A stretch of DNA of 64,000 bases from Ignavibacteria bacterium (GCA_016716125.1 JADJWZ010000004.1:1-64000); one strand, 5' to 3'; counted from the stretch's first letter, positions 56,123-64,000 are shown. Notes: generated by a model not told the origin, from the sequence alone. Made by a program: numbers and translations.

Positions 56123-57427
56123 TTAACTTATATCTGAACTAACTATATACTTATAATTACCTTCGGTACCTGTTCCAATTTTCAATATTATAATAGCTCT
56201 ATCAATTCCTTTATTAACAAATAATCCAAGATTCTTAACATCAATAGTGTGCGTACCTGGCCTATAAATAGTTTTTCCGGATGAGGTATTACCAGTTGCT
56301 AAGATAAGACTTTCTACTTCAATAGTTTGATCATTGTCAATTTGTCCGGAGGCAATATAAATACAAACAGAATCTCCTGAAGTACTTGTATTCTTTATCT
56401 TCGCATTCCTCACTACATAATTCGATCCTGTAGAAGACCTTATCACACCATCATTCCCGTTACTTCCTTCTATTTTATTAGAATCTATAACTATTTTTGT
56501 GGAACTGTCATTGTGAATGTTTATTCCTTTGGTTTCGCTGATAATTTCATCTACAATAATATTTGCATCAGTTGCCAGATCCAATGATAATCCATCCACA
56601 CAATAGATTCTTCTTCCAATCAGATTTAAAATTCCTTCATCAGCAATTACGGCATCTCCTCCGTTAGAGCTTAAGTTTTGTATCTCATCAAAATATAAAG
56701 TTAATTCCTGAGTACCTGTTCCTCCAGACATTTTAACAGTTCCGGCAGAAGTTGAGCTGATATTTGTCGTGGTAAGTTTTAGTATATTGGCAATTAATGA
56801 TCCTCCCTGAAAAAGCAGACAGCTGCCGTCATTATTACATATTATTTCGTTGGCTGATAGAAATCCGTTCCCGCGGATTGTCACTGCGTCCCCGCCGGTA
56901 TAATCTCCGCTTTGAATTAATCCCGCTTTTATGTTAATATCATCAACCTCATTTTCAAAAAAAATTGCTCTCTGTTTTGAATTAATTATTTTGCCGCAGT
57001 TCAAATAAAATTTTGAGCAATTTTCTATATATATTGTAGAACCTTCAAGTGAAGTCGGATCATAACCTTCATTTTCCATACTATCACATGTTATCGAAAC
57101 TATGGAATCCCTATTTACAATTTTTACGCATCCGTACTTTTCATTTATACTTTTCAAAAATCCATTCCCTGATATATTTACTTCTACAGCATCTGTATAT
57201 CCTCCGTCATTGTCAAGAATTATCGGAGCTGAATCTGTCATTTGAATGATTCTTCCGGGAGCTATCCAGATATCCACTTTATCTTTTAATAAGAGCAGTT
57301 CATTTGTCAGATCAGCCCATATCTGAATTTTATCACCTGCTGTAGCTGCTGTCCGTGCAGCGGCATAATTTGAATAGAATGTCTGAGCTCCTGTTGCTGC
57401 TGTAATTACTGCGACTTCGGTTGCCAT
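56123..57427 (-). CDS. Beta-helix repeat protein without signal peptide, paralogue
   Basis: 434 residues starting MATEVAVITAATGAQTFYSN, without a leader or sorting domain. Strand-turn ladders are regular: GNGFLKSINEKYGCVKIVNR, STIYIENCSKFYLNCGKI, GGDAVTIRGNGFLSANEI and GILNLIGRRIYCVDG, giving a parallel beta-helix of roughly 15-18 rungs. It matches the 53193-54512 protein along its length (LLKDKVDIWIAPGRI against KLKDKVDIWIYPGVR; GLFVNKGIDRAIIILKIGTG against GLFSNAPLNPSLTLLKIGTD). The initial ADLTNELLL/ADLTLVPNEP segment is also shared. It is the first gene of its module; the 476-bp upstream gap may hold the promoter. Confidence 0.8.
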   Translation of the reverse strand: MATEVAVITAATGAQTFYSNYAAARTAATAGDKIQIWADLTNELLLLKDKVDIWIAPGRIIQMTDSAPIILDNDGGYTDAVEVNISGNGFLKSINEKYGCVKIVNRDSIVSITCDSMENEGYDPTSLEGSTIYIENCSKFYLNCGKIINSKQRAIFFENEVDDINIKAGLIQSGDYTGGDAVTIRGNGFLSANEIICNNDGSCLLFQGGSLIANILKLTTTNISSTSAGTVKMSGGTGTQELTLYFDEIQNLSSNGGDAVIADEGILNLIGRRIYCVDGLSLDLATDANIIVDEIISETKGINIHNDSSTKIVIDSNKIEGSNGNDGVIRSSTGSNYVVRNAKIKNTSTSGDSVCIYIASGQIDNDQTIEVESLILATGNTSSGKTIYRPGTHTIDVKNLGLFVNKGIDRAIIILKIGTGTEGNYKYIVSSDIS

Positions 57428-57732
57428 GATTTATTTTTTTTTGATTAATAAATTTAGTTTATTAAATTCAAAATATGAGTAAGGAGGGAGGGGTCAGAAA
57501 AAACCTCATATTTAATTCCTTTTAATTTTATTGATTTAAAGTAAATAGTATATTTTTTAATTACAAGGATTTATCTGAATATTTTCTTTCTGTGAAAATC
57601 CTTTAGATATTTCAGTGAAAAAACCTGAAAGAAATTTTGATAAGATTTAAATTTTCATTAAGGATGGTGAACATTGTTCAATTCCTATTCAATATTTGTA
57701 TTTCGTAATTCATAATTCGAAAATACCTAAAA
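57428..57732. other. AT-rich non-coding gap upstream of the beta-helix gene
   Basis: No gene seen. A short imperfect hairpin (TTTCAG...CTGAAA) lies near 57610-57636. It probably contains the promoter of the minus-strand module, but I cannot place the elements with confidence. Confidence 0.5.
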
Positions 57733-57768
57733 AAACTGCGGTCTGTACTTGAACAAACCGCAGTTTTA
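57733..57768 (-). terminator. Terminator of the hrcA-grpE-dnaJ operon
   Basis: An 11-bp perfect stem, AAAACTGCGGT with ACCGCAGTTTT, and a 14-base loop; on the minus strand it is followed by additional T (TTTTTTTAGG). It lies about 135 bp past the stop of dnaJ. Confidence 0.85.
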
Positions 57769-57822
57769 AATTTACGACATATTAATCAGCTCTATGGATT
57801 ATCATTTGACATTTTTTTCACT

Positions 57823-57892
57823 ATTTAACATTTTACATTTAACATTTAGCATTTAACATTTAACATCATTTAACATTTAACATTTAACATTT
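57823..57892. repeat. 8-bp microsatellite ATTTAACA
   Basis: About eight imperfect units of CATTTAAC, including variants TTTACATT and TTTAGCAT and one broken unit (ACATCATT). It lies directly after the dnaJ stop, within the 3' untranslated region of the heat-shock operon. Confidence 0.85.
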
Positions 57893-57903
57893 GGAATTTA
57901 CTT

Positions 57904-59112
57904 TTAACTGAACACCGTCTTAAAAAATCCTTTGTCCTCTTTTTTGGATTTCTTACCGTGTGATTTTTTATCTTTACCTGAATCTTCATCATCATCAGTA
58001 AATTTTTCTGACCGCGGTTTGAAATTTTCAAGCTTGCTTAATTCCAGTAAAAGCTTTTTTTCTTCCGAACTTATTTTTTTCGGAATATGAATATTAACCC
58101 TGATGATCTGATCACCTCTGCTGTAACCGTCCAGCGATTTGATTCCCTTATTTTTCATTCTCAGCAGACTTCCTGATTTTGTACCGGGCTCTACTGTCAG
58201 CTTTGCTTTTCCTGCCAGTGTCGGAACTACCATATCAGCCCCGGTTATCGCATCGATTATGCTGACTTCAAGATCATAAAAAATATCATCTTCATCTCTG
58301 ATAAAAAATTTATGCTGCTCCTCTTCAATGAACACAAGCAGATCACCGCTTTGTCCGCCTCTTTTTCCGGCATTGCCCTGACCTCTGAGCGGAATATAAT
58401 TACCCTGCTGCACGCCGGCGGGTACATTGATCTTGATTTTGACTTCAGATTTCACAAGTCCTTCTCCTCTGCAGTCATGACATTTTTCCTTAATGATCCT
58501 GCCCTCGCCGTTACAGTAACTGCACATACTTACATTTACGATCTGTCCGAATATGGATCTTGATACATGTCTTACTTCACCCGTTCCGCTGCAGTGCGAA
58601 CAATTGGAATATCCGCTCTCGCTTTTCGCTCCGGTGCCCTGACACGTCGCGCAAGCTTTTGATTTTTTTATGCTTACTGTCTTTTCAACGCCTTCGGCAA
58701 TTTCTTCAAGAGTTAGTTTCAGATTTATTTTAAGATCGCTTCCCCTGTTATTGTTTTGTCTTCCGGCGCTTCTCGATCCGCCTCCGAAAAATTCGTCAAA
58801 TATGCTGCCGCCTCTGCCGCCGCCGAAGATATCACCGAATTGCGAGAATATATCGTTGATATTGCTAAAGCCCTGATAGCCGCCGCCGTTGACTCCCTGA
58901 TGACCGAACTGATCATATCTCTGCCGCTTTTCCGGACTTGACAATATTTCATAAGCTTCTGCAAGCTCTTTGAATTTCTCTTCAGCTTCGCTGTCACCCG
59001 GATTTTTATCAGGATGAAATTTCATTGCAAGCTTTCTGTATGAAGTTTTTATTTCATCCGTTGATGAAGTTCTGCTGACGGATAATATTTCGTAATAATC
59101 TCTTTTAGTCAT
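57904..59112 (-). CDS. dnaJ: Chaperone DnaJ
   Basis: 402 residues. The J domain has HPD at 33-35 (MKFHPDKNPG); a Gly/Phe-rich linker follows (GHQGVNGGGYQGFSNINDIF, FGDIFGGGRGG). The zinc-binding region has four CxxCxGxG repeats: CATCQGTG, CSHCSGTG, CSYCNGEG and CHDCRGEG. The substrate domains end with a charged tail (DDDEDSGKDKKSHGKKSKKE and GFFKTVFS), longer and more basic than usual. It stimulates DnaK ATPase and delivers unfolded clients in the cytoplasm. It is the last gene of the operon, 20 bp after grpE; dnaK is not in the window. Confidence 0.96.
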   Translation of the reverse strand: MTKRDYYEILSVSRTSSTDEIKTSYRKLAMKFHPDKNPGDSEAEEKFKELAEAYEILSSPEKRQRYDQFGHQGVNGGGYQGFSNINDIFSQFGDIFGGGRGGSIFDEFFGGGSRSAGRQNNNRGSDLKINLKLTLEEIAEGVEKTVSIKKSKACATCQGTGAKSESGYSNCSHCSGTGEVRHVSRSIFGQIVNVSMCSYCNGEGRIIKEKCHDCRGEGLVKSEVKIKINVPAGVQQGNYIPLRGQGNAGKRGGQSGDLLVFIEEEQHKFFIRDEDDIFYDLEVSIIDAITGADMVVPTLAGKAKLTVEPGTKSGSLLRMKNKGIKSLDGYSRGDQIIRVNIHIPKKISSEEKKLLLELSKLENFKPRSEKFTDDDEDSGKDKKSHGKKSKKEDKGFFKTVFS

Positions 59113-59132
59113 TTTTAAATTTTTCCTTTTTT

Positions 59133-59642
59133 TTAATTTGGTTCGCTCGATACCAGTACCTTTTCGTGTCTGATAACCTTGTCTTTTAATTTATAACCTT
59201 TCTCAATTACTTCCAGCACTGTATTCGGCTTTACATCATCCCTCGGGATCTGCATCATTGCGGAGTTGAGTTCAACATCAAATTCATTTCCAATAGAATT
59301 AATTTCTTTCAGTCCCTCTCTTTCCAAAACTCCTTTAAATTTTTCATAAATCAGAATCACACCTTTTTTAAGCGTATCAAAATCTTTTGTCTCTCCTCTG
59401 TTTATGGAATCAATAGACCTTCCCAGATCATCATATACCGGTAAGAGTTCACTGATTAAATTTTCAGATGCATATTTTATATAATTAGAAATTTCACTGT
59501 CAGTTCTTCTTTTATAATTTTCAAACTCCGCGACTTTTCTAAGCAGAGTGTCCTTTAGTTTTGTAATCTCCGCTTCAGCCGAAATTTCTTCAGATGAATT
59601 ATTATCATATACCGTTCTCATCCGGCTCCGTTTTTTCAGCAT
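59133..59642 (-). CDS. grpE: Nucleotide exchange factor GrpE, N-terminus possibly frame-broken
   Basis: 169 residues as drawn. The coiled-coil/dimer part is KLKDTLLRKVAEFENYKRRT, and the DnaK-contact beta part is REGLKEINSIGNEFDVELNS, MMQIPRDD and VIEKGYKLKDKVIRHEKVLV, all typical. It releases ADP from DnaK. The displayed start (MLKKRSRMRT) looks out of frame. An ATG at 59706 in another frame opens MTNKNKHNVKIKDAKANHGA and KDAEKTEPDENG, which has the usual Lys-then-acid-rich GrpE leader and runs into YDNNSSEEISAE if one frame change is made near 59605-59612. The original gene was therefore probably 59133-59706. The gene sits between hrcA and dnaJ. Confidence 0.92.
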   Translation of the reverse strand: MLKKRSRMRTVYDNNSSEEISAEAEITKLKDTLLRKVAEFENYKRRTDSEISNYIKYASENLISELLPVYDDLGRSIDSINRGETKDFDTLKKGVILIYEKFKGVLEREGLKEINSIGNEFDVELNSAMMQIPRDDVKPNTVLEVIEKGYKLKDKVIRHEKVLVSSEPN

Positions 59643-59728
59643 CCTTTGCGCCGTGGTTTGCTTTAGCGTCTTTGATTTTTACATTATGTTTGTTTTTATT
59701 TGTCATAATTATTTTTTTTAAATTCAAT

Positions 59729-60766
59729 TTAAACCGATTTATCATTAATTAATTTTGATGTGTATTCCAGCAGCGAGACCATCTTTGCATAATTCATTCT
59801 CTTGGGTCCGATCACACCAATATTCCCTTTTACGCCGCCAAAGTTGTATGAAGTGGTTATCACACTGTAATTTTTTAATTTCACATCTTTATTCTCTTCT
59901 CCGATAGAGATCTGAACTTTGTTTTCACCGGACACATCCTTATCAAAAATATGTATAACTAAATTTTTATCTTCAGCAAGATTTATAATTTCTTTGAAAT
60001 TCTTCGGATTTTCAAATTCCGGCTGCATTATAAGATCTCCGGTTCCGCCGATGTAAATTTTATTGCAGCTTTCTTCATCAGCATACAGCTTTTCAAATGA
60101 ATCCATGAATGACTGTATTAACTCGGGTTCTTTATGCCTGTATTCTCCGATCCTTTCGACATATGTCTTTCTGATAAGCTCAAGAGTAAGTCCGCTTAAT
60201 TTTTCATTTATATAAGTTGAAAGTTTCTCAAGTTTAGACTTTGGTATCTCACTGGTGATCTCCATTATAACAGTCTTTAGGATACCGGATTTAATTTTCA
60301 GCACTACCAGGATCTTATCGGAAGCTACGCTAACAAATTCAAGCTTTTCAAAAATTCCCTTTGAGATATTCGGCTGAGAGACCACCGAAAGCAAATGGGA
60401 AATTTTACCGAGCAGCCTGGAAGTTTCGTTAAAAATATCCTGACTATCCAGAAAGTTCAGATTCTTATCATTAAAAAACTCTTTGAATAAATATGCATCT
60501 TTTTTAGAAACATTTTCATGGTTCATAAGTGAATTCACATAGTATCGGTATCCTTTATCCGTAGGGATCCTTCCGGCGGAAGTATGCGGAGTATCAAGAA
60601 ATTCCATTTCCTCAAGATCGCTCATGACATTCCTTATAGTTGCCGAAGAAAGATTCAGATCAGTCTTTTTCGAAACGCTTCTTGACCCTACCGGAGCCGC
60701 GTTTAAGATAAAATTATCTACAACGTATCTTAAAACTTCTTTTTCTCTGTCTGTTAATGTAATCAT
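59729..60766 (-). CDS. hrcA: Heat-inducible transcription repressor HrcA
   Basis: 345 residues. The winged-helix start is TDREKEVLRYVVDNFILNAA, followed by the HrcA signature LSSATIRNVMSDLEEMEFLD and PHTSAGRIPTDKGYRYYVNS. The C-terminal GAF-like part includes IYIGGTGDLIMQPEFENP and YNFGGVKGNIGVIGPKRMNY, both family features. HrcA represses chaperone operons by binding CIRCE, TTAGCACTC-N9-GAGTGCTAA. I looked for CIRCE upstream of this gene and in the window and did not find it, so the target sites must be elsewhere or diverged. It lies 54 bp after the amidase gene and 23 bp before the GrpE leader. Confidence 0.95.
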   Translation of the reverse strand: MITLTDREKEVLRYVVDNFILNAAPVGSRSVSKKTDLNLSSATIRNVMSDLEEMEFLDTPHTSAGRIPTDKGYRYYVNSLMNHENVSKKDAYLFKEFFNDKNLNFLDSQDIFNETSRLLGKISHLLSVVSQPNISKGIFEKLEFVSVASDKILVVLKIKSGILKTVIMEITSEIPKSKLEKLSTYINEKLSGLTLELIRKTYVERIGEYRHKEPELIQSFMDSFEKLYADEESCNKIYIGGTGDLIMQPEFENPKNFKEIINLAEDKNLVIHIFDKDVSGENKVQISIGEENKDVKLKNYSVITTSYNFGGVKGNIGVIGPKRMNYAKMVSLLEYTSKLINDKSV

Positions 60767-60819
60767 TTTTTTTGAATAGGGAAAATACTTAATTTTAAAA
60801 CTTTTAAAAATTCAATTTT

Positions 60820-61659
60820 TCAGGGCTTACTGATTTTCTTGAGATTTTTAATTGTAAGATCCGTATCTTCATCAAGAAAATGCCTGGCCTGATGTCTTGC
60901 TCTTTTCACTTCTTCCATATCAATATCTGCATAAATTATATCCTCATCAAATAGTTTAGATGCAGCTATTACATTTCCGAACGGATCCACAATTTCGCTT
61001 CCTCCCCAGAAATTAATTCCGTCTTCATATCCGACTCTGTTTGAAAACAGAAAATAACATGACAGCATTCTTGCAAATGTCCTGTGATGCTCTGAATTGA
61101 TCTCATAGTTTTTAAAACCTTCATGATCCGCGGAAAGTCTCGTCGGCGAAGCGGCAATTCCAATCAGTATTTTCGCGCCGTCAAGAGCTAAAGTATATGG
61201 AATTGATATATGCCACATGTCTTCGCATACAAGTAACCCCAGTTTACCAAATTTTGTTTCATGAGCGCTGCATTCATTTCCTCTCGAGAAATATCTGAAT
61301 TCCTCAAAAAGTCCGTAAGTAGGCGGATAAATTTTTCTGTGAGAAAATTCTATTTTACCTTCTGAAATAAATATTCCCGAATTATATATACCGTATTCAT
61401 CACTCTCTTCAGCAAGTCCGCATACGATCGATATTTTATTACTCTTTCTTTTCAGCTCATTTAATAATTTTGTCTCTTTCAGATTCTGTGAGATCACAAA
61501 ATTCAGGTCTTTAAGAGAATATCCCGTAAGAGAAAGCTCTGGGAATACTATTATATCCGCATTTTTCTTTATCGCCTCATCACAATAATCCAGATGATGC
61601 TTAATGTTTTTCTGAAGATCTCCGAGTACGGAAGTTATCTGCGCAACGGCTGCTTTCAT
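60820..61659 (-). CDS. Nitrilase-superfamily amidohydrolase
   Basis: 279 residues of the carbon-nitrogen hydrolase fold. The catalytic triad is visible as Glu in VFPELSLTGYS, Lys in SHRKIYPPTYGLFEEFRYFS, and Cys in GLLVCEDMWH. The order and the GLFEEFRYFSRG segment resemble the glutaminase part of NAD synthetase and ammonia-releasing amidases more than plant nitrilases. No synthetase domain is attached. It probably hydrolyses an amide in the cytoplasm; the substrate is unknown. The start overlaps the glycosyltransferase stop by 4 bp (ATGA type), so translation is coupled. Confidence 0.88.
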   Translation of the reverse strand: MKAAVAQITSVLGDLQKNIKHHLDYCDEAIKKNADIIVFPELSLTGYSLKDLNFVISQNLKETKLLNELKRKSNKISIVCGLAEESDEYGIYNSGIFISEGKIEFSHRKIYPPTYGLFEEFRYFSRGNECSAHETKFGKLGLLVCEDMWHISIPYTLALDGAKILIGIAASPTRLSADHEGFKNYEINSEHHRTFARMLSCYFLFSNRVGYEDGINFWGGSEIVDPFGNVIAASKLFDEDIIYADIDMEEVKRARHQARHFLDEDTDLTIKNLKKISKP

Positions 61660-62528
61660 TTTTTTAATTTATATATTAAAATTCTTATAATTCCCGTCAG
61701 TTTCAAACCTGCTGAAAGCAGACTTTGCAGTATAATATTTTTATGATGTTTACTGAAATATTCTGCGCAATCCTTATTCCATATCCGTATCATATTTTCC
61801 CTGTCTTTGTAAATGCTGACTCCCTTTGTATGAATTACTTCAGCACCAGGACAGAATATTATTTTATATCCGTTATCACTTATTTTTTTACAGATATCTA
61901 CATCATTGAAAAACATTTTATATCTCTCGTCAAAAAAACCAATTTCCTCTGCTGCGCTTTTTTTTATCAGCAATGCCGCAGCCATTGGCTGATCGACTTC
62001 CCTTTCCGAATCGTGATCAAAATAATTCATTTTCCATCTGCTGAATACTTTACTCTTGGGAAATAATGAAGACAGCAATATCATTTCAAAAAACATATCC
62101 GCGTATTCCGGGAATGTCCTGCACGACTTCTGAATTGTTCCGTCTTCATTCAGCAGTTTCGGAGAGACAGCTCCGTAAGATTTTTCCGAATTTAATTTTG
62201 AAGTTAATATATCTAATGAACCTTCAGTTAATTCCGTATCAGGGTTCAATAAAAAAATACATTCTCCTCCGGACATTTTCAATCCCTGATTACACGCTTT
62301 TGTAAATCCTCTGTTGTCAGTGTTATAGATGAGTGTTATTTTATTGCCGTTGGAATTATTTAACTCTTCAAGTTTTTCCTTAGTATTATCTGTAGAGTTA
62401 TTATCAACAACGATTATTTCCGTATTTATATTTCCTGAATTTTTTATGACCGAATTTACACACCGCGCAATTTCCCCGCCGCTGTTCCATGTAACTATTA
62501 CAACAGATACTTCAGGATTCTCAGGCAT
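61656..62528 (-). CDS. Glycosyltransferase family 2
   Basis: 290 residues. GT-A fold features are VSVVIVTWNSGGEIARCVNS, IIVVDNNSTDNTKEKLEEL, NRGFTKACNQGLKMSGGE and the nucleotide-sugar site IFLLNPDTELTEG. The later MFFNDVDICKKISDNGYKII and CPGAEVIHTKGVS match rhamnosyl-transferase-like GT2 enzymes that build surface polysaccharide. The acceptor-binding half is about 140 residues, with a hydrophobic, amphipathic C-terminal helix (LLSAGLKLTGIIRILIYKLK) likely to touch the membrane. It overlaps the lipoprotein gene by 8 bp and the amidase gene by 4 bp. Confidence 0.93.
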   Translation of the reverse strand: MPENPEVSVVIVTWNSGGEIARCVNSVIKNSGNINTEIIVVDNNSTDNTKEKLEELNNSNGNKITLIYNTDNRGFTKACNQGLKMSGGECIFLLNPDTELTEGSLDILTSKLNSEKSYGAVSPKLLNEDGTIQKSCRTFPEYADMFFEMILLSSLFPKSKVFSRWKMNYFDHDSEREVDQPMAAALLIKKSAAEEIGFFDERYKMFFNDVDICKKISDNGYKIIFCPGAEVIHTKGVSIYKDRENMIRIWNKDCAEYFSKHHKNIILQSLLSAGLKLTGIIRILIYKLKK

Positions 62529-63474
62529 TTTTAACTGTCGGAAGCGCTTTAGAAATAAAATTATTCAGATCCTGATATTCATCCTGCGGAATATTTTTTT
62601 TCAGTGAATCCTTCTCAAGCTCCCAGAATTTTCTTAAACCATCTATATCCCCCTTGTAATAATAATTCACAAAGATCTCTGCAGCTTCCCTGTAAAGCGG
62701 ATAAGACATATCCATTGCCTGCATTCCTGTTTCCACTTTTCTTTTAAGAGCGTTATACTCTTCAGTAACTTCACTGATCTTCTTTTCATAAATTTCCGGA
62801 TATTTTTCATTGCTCAGTACCAGATTGTTATCCTGCAGTGTATAGATCTCCTTAACAAAACTAACAGCATTTACCTGCGGCATTAAACCGAGGAACTGAT
62901 CTTTCACTACCAGTACATTATTCCCCTGATCCCCGATATCAGCTACTTCCGGAGAACCCGCTTCGAAATATTTCATCATCTCTATATTCGCAGAATCCTG
63001 CATCTTATATACGAACATTCCTTCCGAATTAATCGGATCGTTTCCGCCGGTATTTGTTTTTATAAATATCAGCTTTTCCTTACTGTCACTTAGATTTGCA
63101 AAATTAATTTCCGTCGAATAATCCACTGTGTCCGTCAGTATCTTTACATACTTTTCCTTTCCCCTGTCGAGAGAAAATACTTCAACCATATCGAAGTTAT
63201 AGTAACTGCTGAATTTATCCGCGGTATCTTTCAATACGCTTAACACGAATATTTCCCGGCTGCCGTCATTGTTGACATCCTCTTTCTCAATTTTAAATAT
63301 CTTTCTGGGGAATTGATATCTTACGTCAAACTCAGTTCCGCTTTCTTTTATTCCTGCGGAAGAAATTTTACTTTGATCGGTATTTTCATTAGTGTCAGCT
63401 TTTTCTTCACCGGTCTTGCTGCAGGATGAAAGCAGGAACATCATTAAAAAAACTGTTGCTATAATATTTTTCAT
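62521..63474 (-). CDS. Lipoprotein of unknown function
   Basis: 317 residues from the ATG at 63474, preferred over an ATG five codons earlier because the signal then reads MKNIIATVFLMMFLLSSCSK with a clear lipobox (LLSSC). The mature part begins with a Lys/Glu/Asn-rich linker (GEEKADTNENTDQSK), then EDVNNDGSREIFVLSVLKDT, an FG-GAP-like Ca-binding beta element, and a predominantly helical second half (EEYNALKRKVETGMQAMDMS). It is the first gene of the operon leading through the glycosyltransferase and amidase to hrcA. The role in that operon is not evident. Confidence 0.82.
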   Translation of the reverse strand: MKNIIATVFLMMFLLSSCSKTGEEKADTNENTDQSKISSAGIKESGTEFDVRYQFPRKIFKIEKEDVNNDGSREIFVLSVLKDTADKFSSYYNFDMVEVFSLDRGKEKYVKILTDTVDYSTEINFANLSDSKEKLIFIKTNTGGNDPINSEGMFVYKMQDSANIEMMKYFEAGSPEVADIGDQGNNVLVVKDQFLGLMPQVNAVSFVKEIYTLQDNNLVLSNEKYPEIYEKKISEVTEEYNALKRKVETGMQAMDMSYPLYREAAEIFVNYYYKGDIDGLRKFWELEKDSLKKNIPQDEYQDLNNFISKALPTVKNA

Positions 63475-63909
63475 AATTATAAATTTCATTTCTATAACTT
63501 ACAAATTTCTTTTTCAATATTCATTATACCATTGTTATCCAAAACGTTTTCTAAAATAAATTTATATGTGTGATTTTACATAAAATTTAAAGTTTTCTGA
63601 TAAACTCATTAGTATAACCGCCTTTGAAAAATTGCCGAAAGAATTCATAAGCAATTGCGTCAATAAAATTTCCTTGTCTGAGAAATTTGCGCAGCAAATT
63701 TTGAGTTGGAAATTTTATAGCAATTGTGAAATGAATTCCGGCAATTTTTCAACAGCGGAGATTTTTCTTTGGTTCTTTCTTTTGATCTCTCAAAAGAAAG
63801 AAAGTAAAGAGCAGCTCATCTATTATTAAAATGCCTAATGTTTTGGACAGATATGTCATTATACTGATTTATAATCATTTTAAGGGAATGAAATTATTCC
63901 CGGCAAAAT
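63475..63909. other. Non-coding gap with inverted repeats
   Basis: About 430 bp without a plausible gene. It holds the long imperfect inverted repeat described at 63624-63752 and a second hairpin, CTTTCTTTTG with CAAAAGAAAG (63775-63800, 6-base loop). The hairpins could also end transcription of the minus-strand gene at the right edge. Confidence 0.6.
63624..63752. repeat. Imperfect inverted repeat, about 60-bp arms (MITE-like)
   Basis: Left arm TTGAAAAATTGCCG...GAATTCATAAGCAATTGC...TAAAATTTCC pairs with right arm GGAAATTTTA...GCAATTGTGAAATGAATTCC GGCAATTTTTCAA, with small gaps. The centre is a perfect AAATTTGC-GCA-GCAAATTT. No coding capacity and no obvious target duplication was visible. 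Confidence 0.75.
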
Positions 63910-64000
63910 TTATAATTTATAATTTATTTTTGAAATTACTGTATCCTTTAAAAAATTCTTATCATCTTTCCCGGGAAAATCCGACATATAATGAAGTCCT
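63910..64000 (-). CDS. nadB: Probable L-aspartate oxidase, C-terminal end, cut by window edge
   Basis: On the minus strand, from the right edge, 30 codons read GLHYMSDFPGKDDKNFLKDT then VISKINYKL and a stop at 63910. The pattern (R)GLHYxxDFPxxDDKxFLKDT is the typical C-terminus of L-aspartate oxidase, which makes iminoaspartate from aspartate for NAD synthesis. Only these residues are visible, so the call rests on one conserved motif. Confidence 0.55.
   Translation of the reverse strand, partial: GLHYMSDFPGKDDKNFLKDTVISKINYKL

Noticed and set aside
53193..57427. Prophage tail-fibre region
   Set aside because: The beta-helix proteins look tail-spike-like, but there are no capsid, terminase, integrase or lysis genes nearby, and each is coupled to a T9SS protein.
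60767..60819. CIRCE operator before hrcA
   Set aside because: No TTAGCACTC-N9-GAGTGCTAA or close variant was found there or upstream of the other operon genes.

Overview
The window looks like a chromosomal segment of a low-GC FCB-group bacterium, most likely Ignavibacteriota or a related Bacteroidota/Chlorobi lineage. The main reason is that many secreted proteins here end in a type A C-terminal sorting domain of the type IX secretion system (T9SS): an NYPNPFNPxTxIxY motif, a beta-sandwich, then GVYFYxL and a basic KxMxLxK tail. No T9SS machinery gene is present. The lineage call is an inference from these tails and gene styles, not from a marker gene.

Layout. (1) 1-13.4 kb, all minus strand: a tandem array of two secreted families. 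Family A has about 440-530 residues, an N-terminal membrane/signal segment and no sorting domain. Family B is a YCF48/BNR-like beta-propeller with a sorting domain. They alternate A-B-A-B, the copies are mosaics of each other, one B is frameshifted, and a REP-like palindrome cluster interrupts the array. (2) 13.6-16.0 kb: a secreted M14 zinc carboxypeptidase. (3) 16.1-24.2 kb: a six-gene operon tkt-pgi-gnd-zwf-pgl-glk, covering glucose phosphorylation, the oxidative pentose phosphate pathway and re-entry through transketolase and Pgi; transaldolase is absent. (4) 24.4-27.1 kb: decaying secreted-protein genes. (5) 27.7-29.7 kb: a GNAT acetyltransferase divergent from a ChrA-type transporter. 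(6) 29.8-34.1 kb: two secreted proteins, one with LamG, P-domain and dockerin-like modules. (7) 34.3-37.3 kb: a conserved hypothetical gene, then arsR-arsM with a palindromic operator. (8) 37.4-45.9 kb: secreted beta-helix-like proteins, an LpxH-like phosphoesterase and a TonB-dependent receptor in one unit with a secreted partner. (9) 46.0-51.8 kb: gene remnants, a lipoprotein and an 1152-residue secreted protein on the plus strand. (10) 51.9-57.4 kb: two copies of a two-gene module, a beta-helix protein followed by a T9SS propeller. (11) 57.9-63.5 kb: an operon of lipoprotein, glycosyltransferase, nitrilase-family amidase, hrcA, grpE and dnaJ. (12) the right edge: the C-terminus of a probable L-aspartate oxidase.

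The housekeeping blocks are compact and nearly intact. The secreted-protein blocks are repeated, mosaic and rich in frameshifts. Because grpE, a housekeeping gene, also shows a likely frame break, and some breaks lie in homopolymers, part of this may be assembly error. The strongest unexplained patterns are the A/B array with unequal rates of copy homogenisation, the duplicated beta-helix/propeller pairs, the swap of a dockerin-like tail for a T9SS tail between paralogues, and a 7-bp tandem repeat inside sorting-domain coding sequence whose copy number sets the reading frame.
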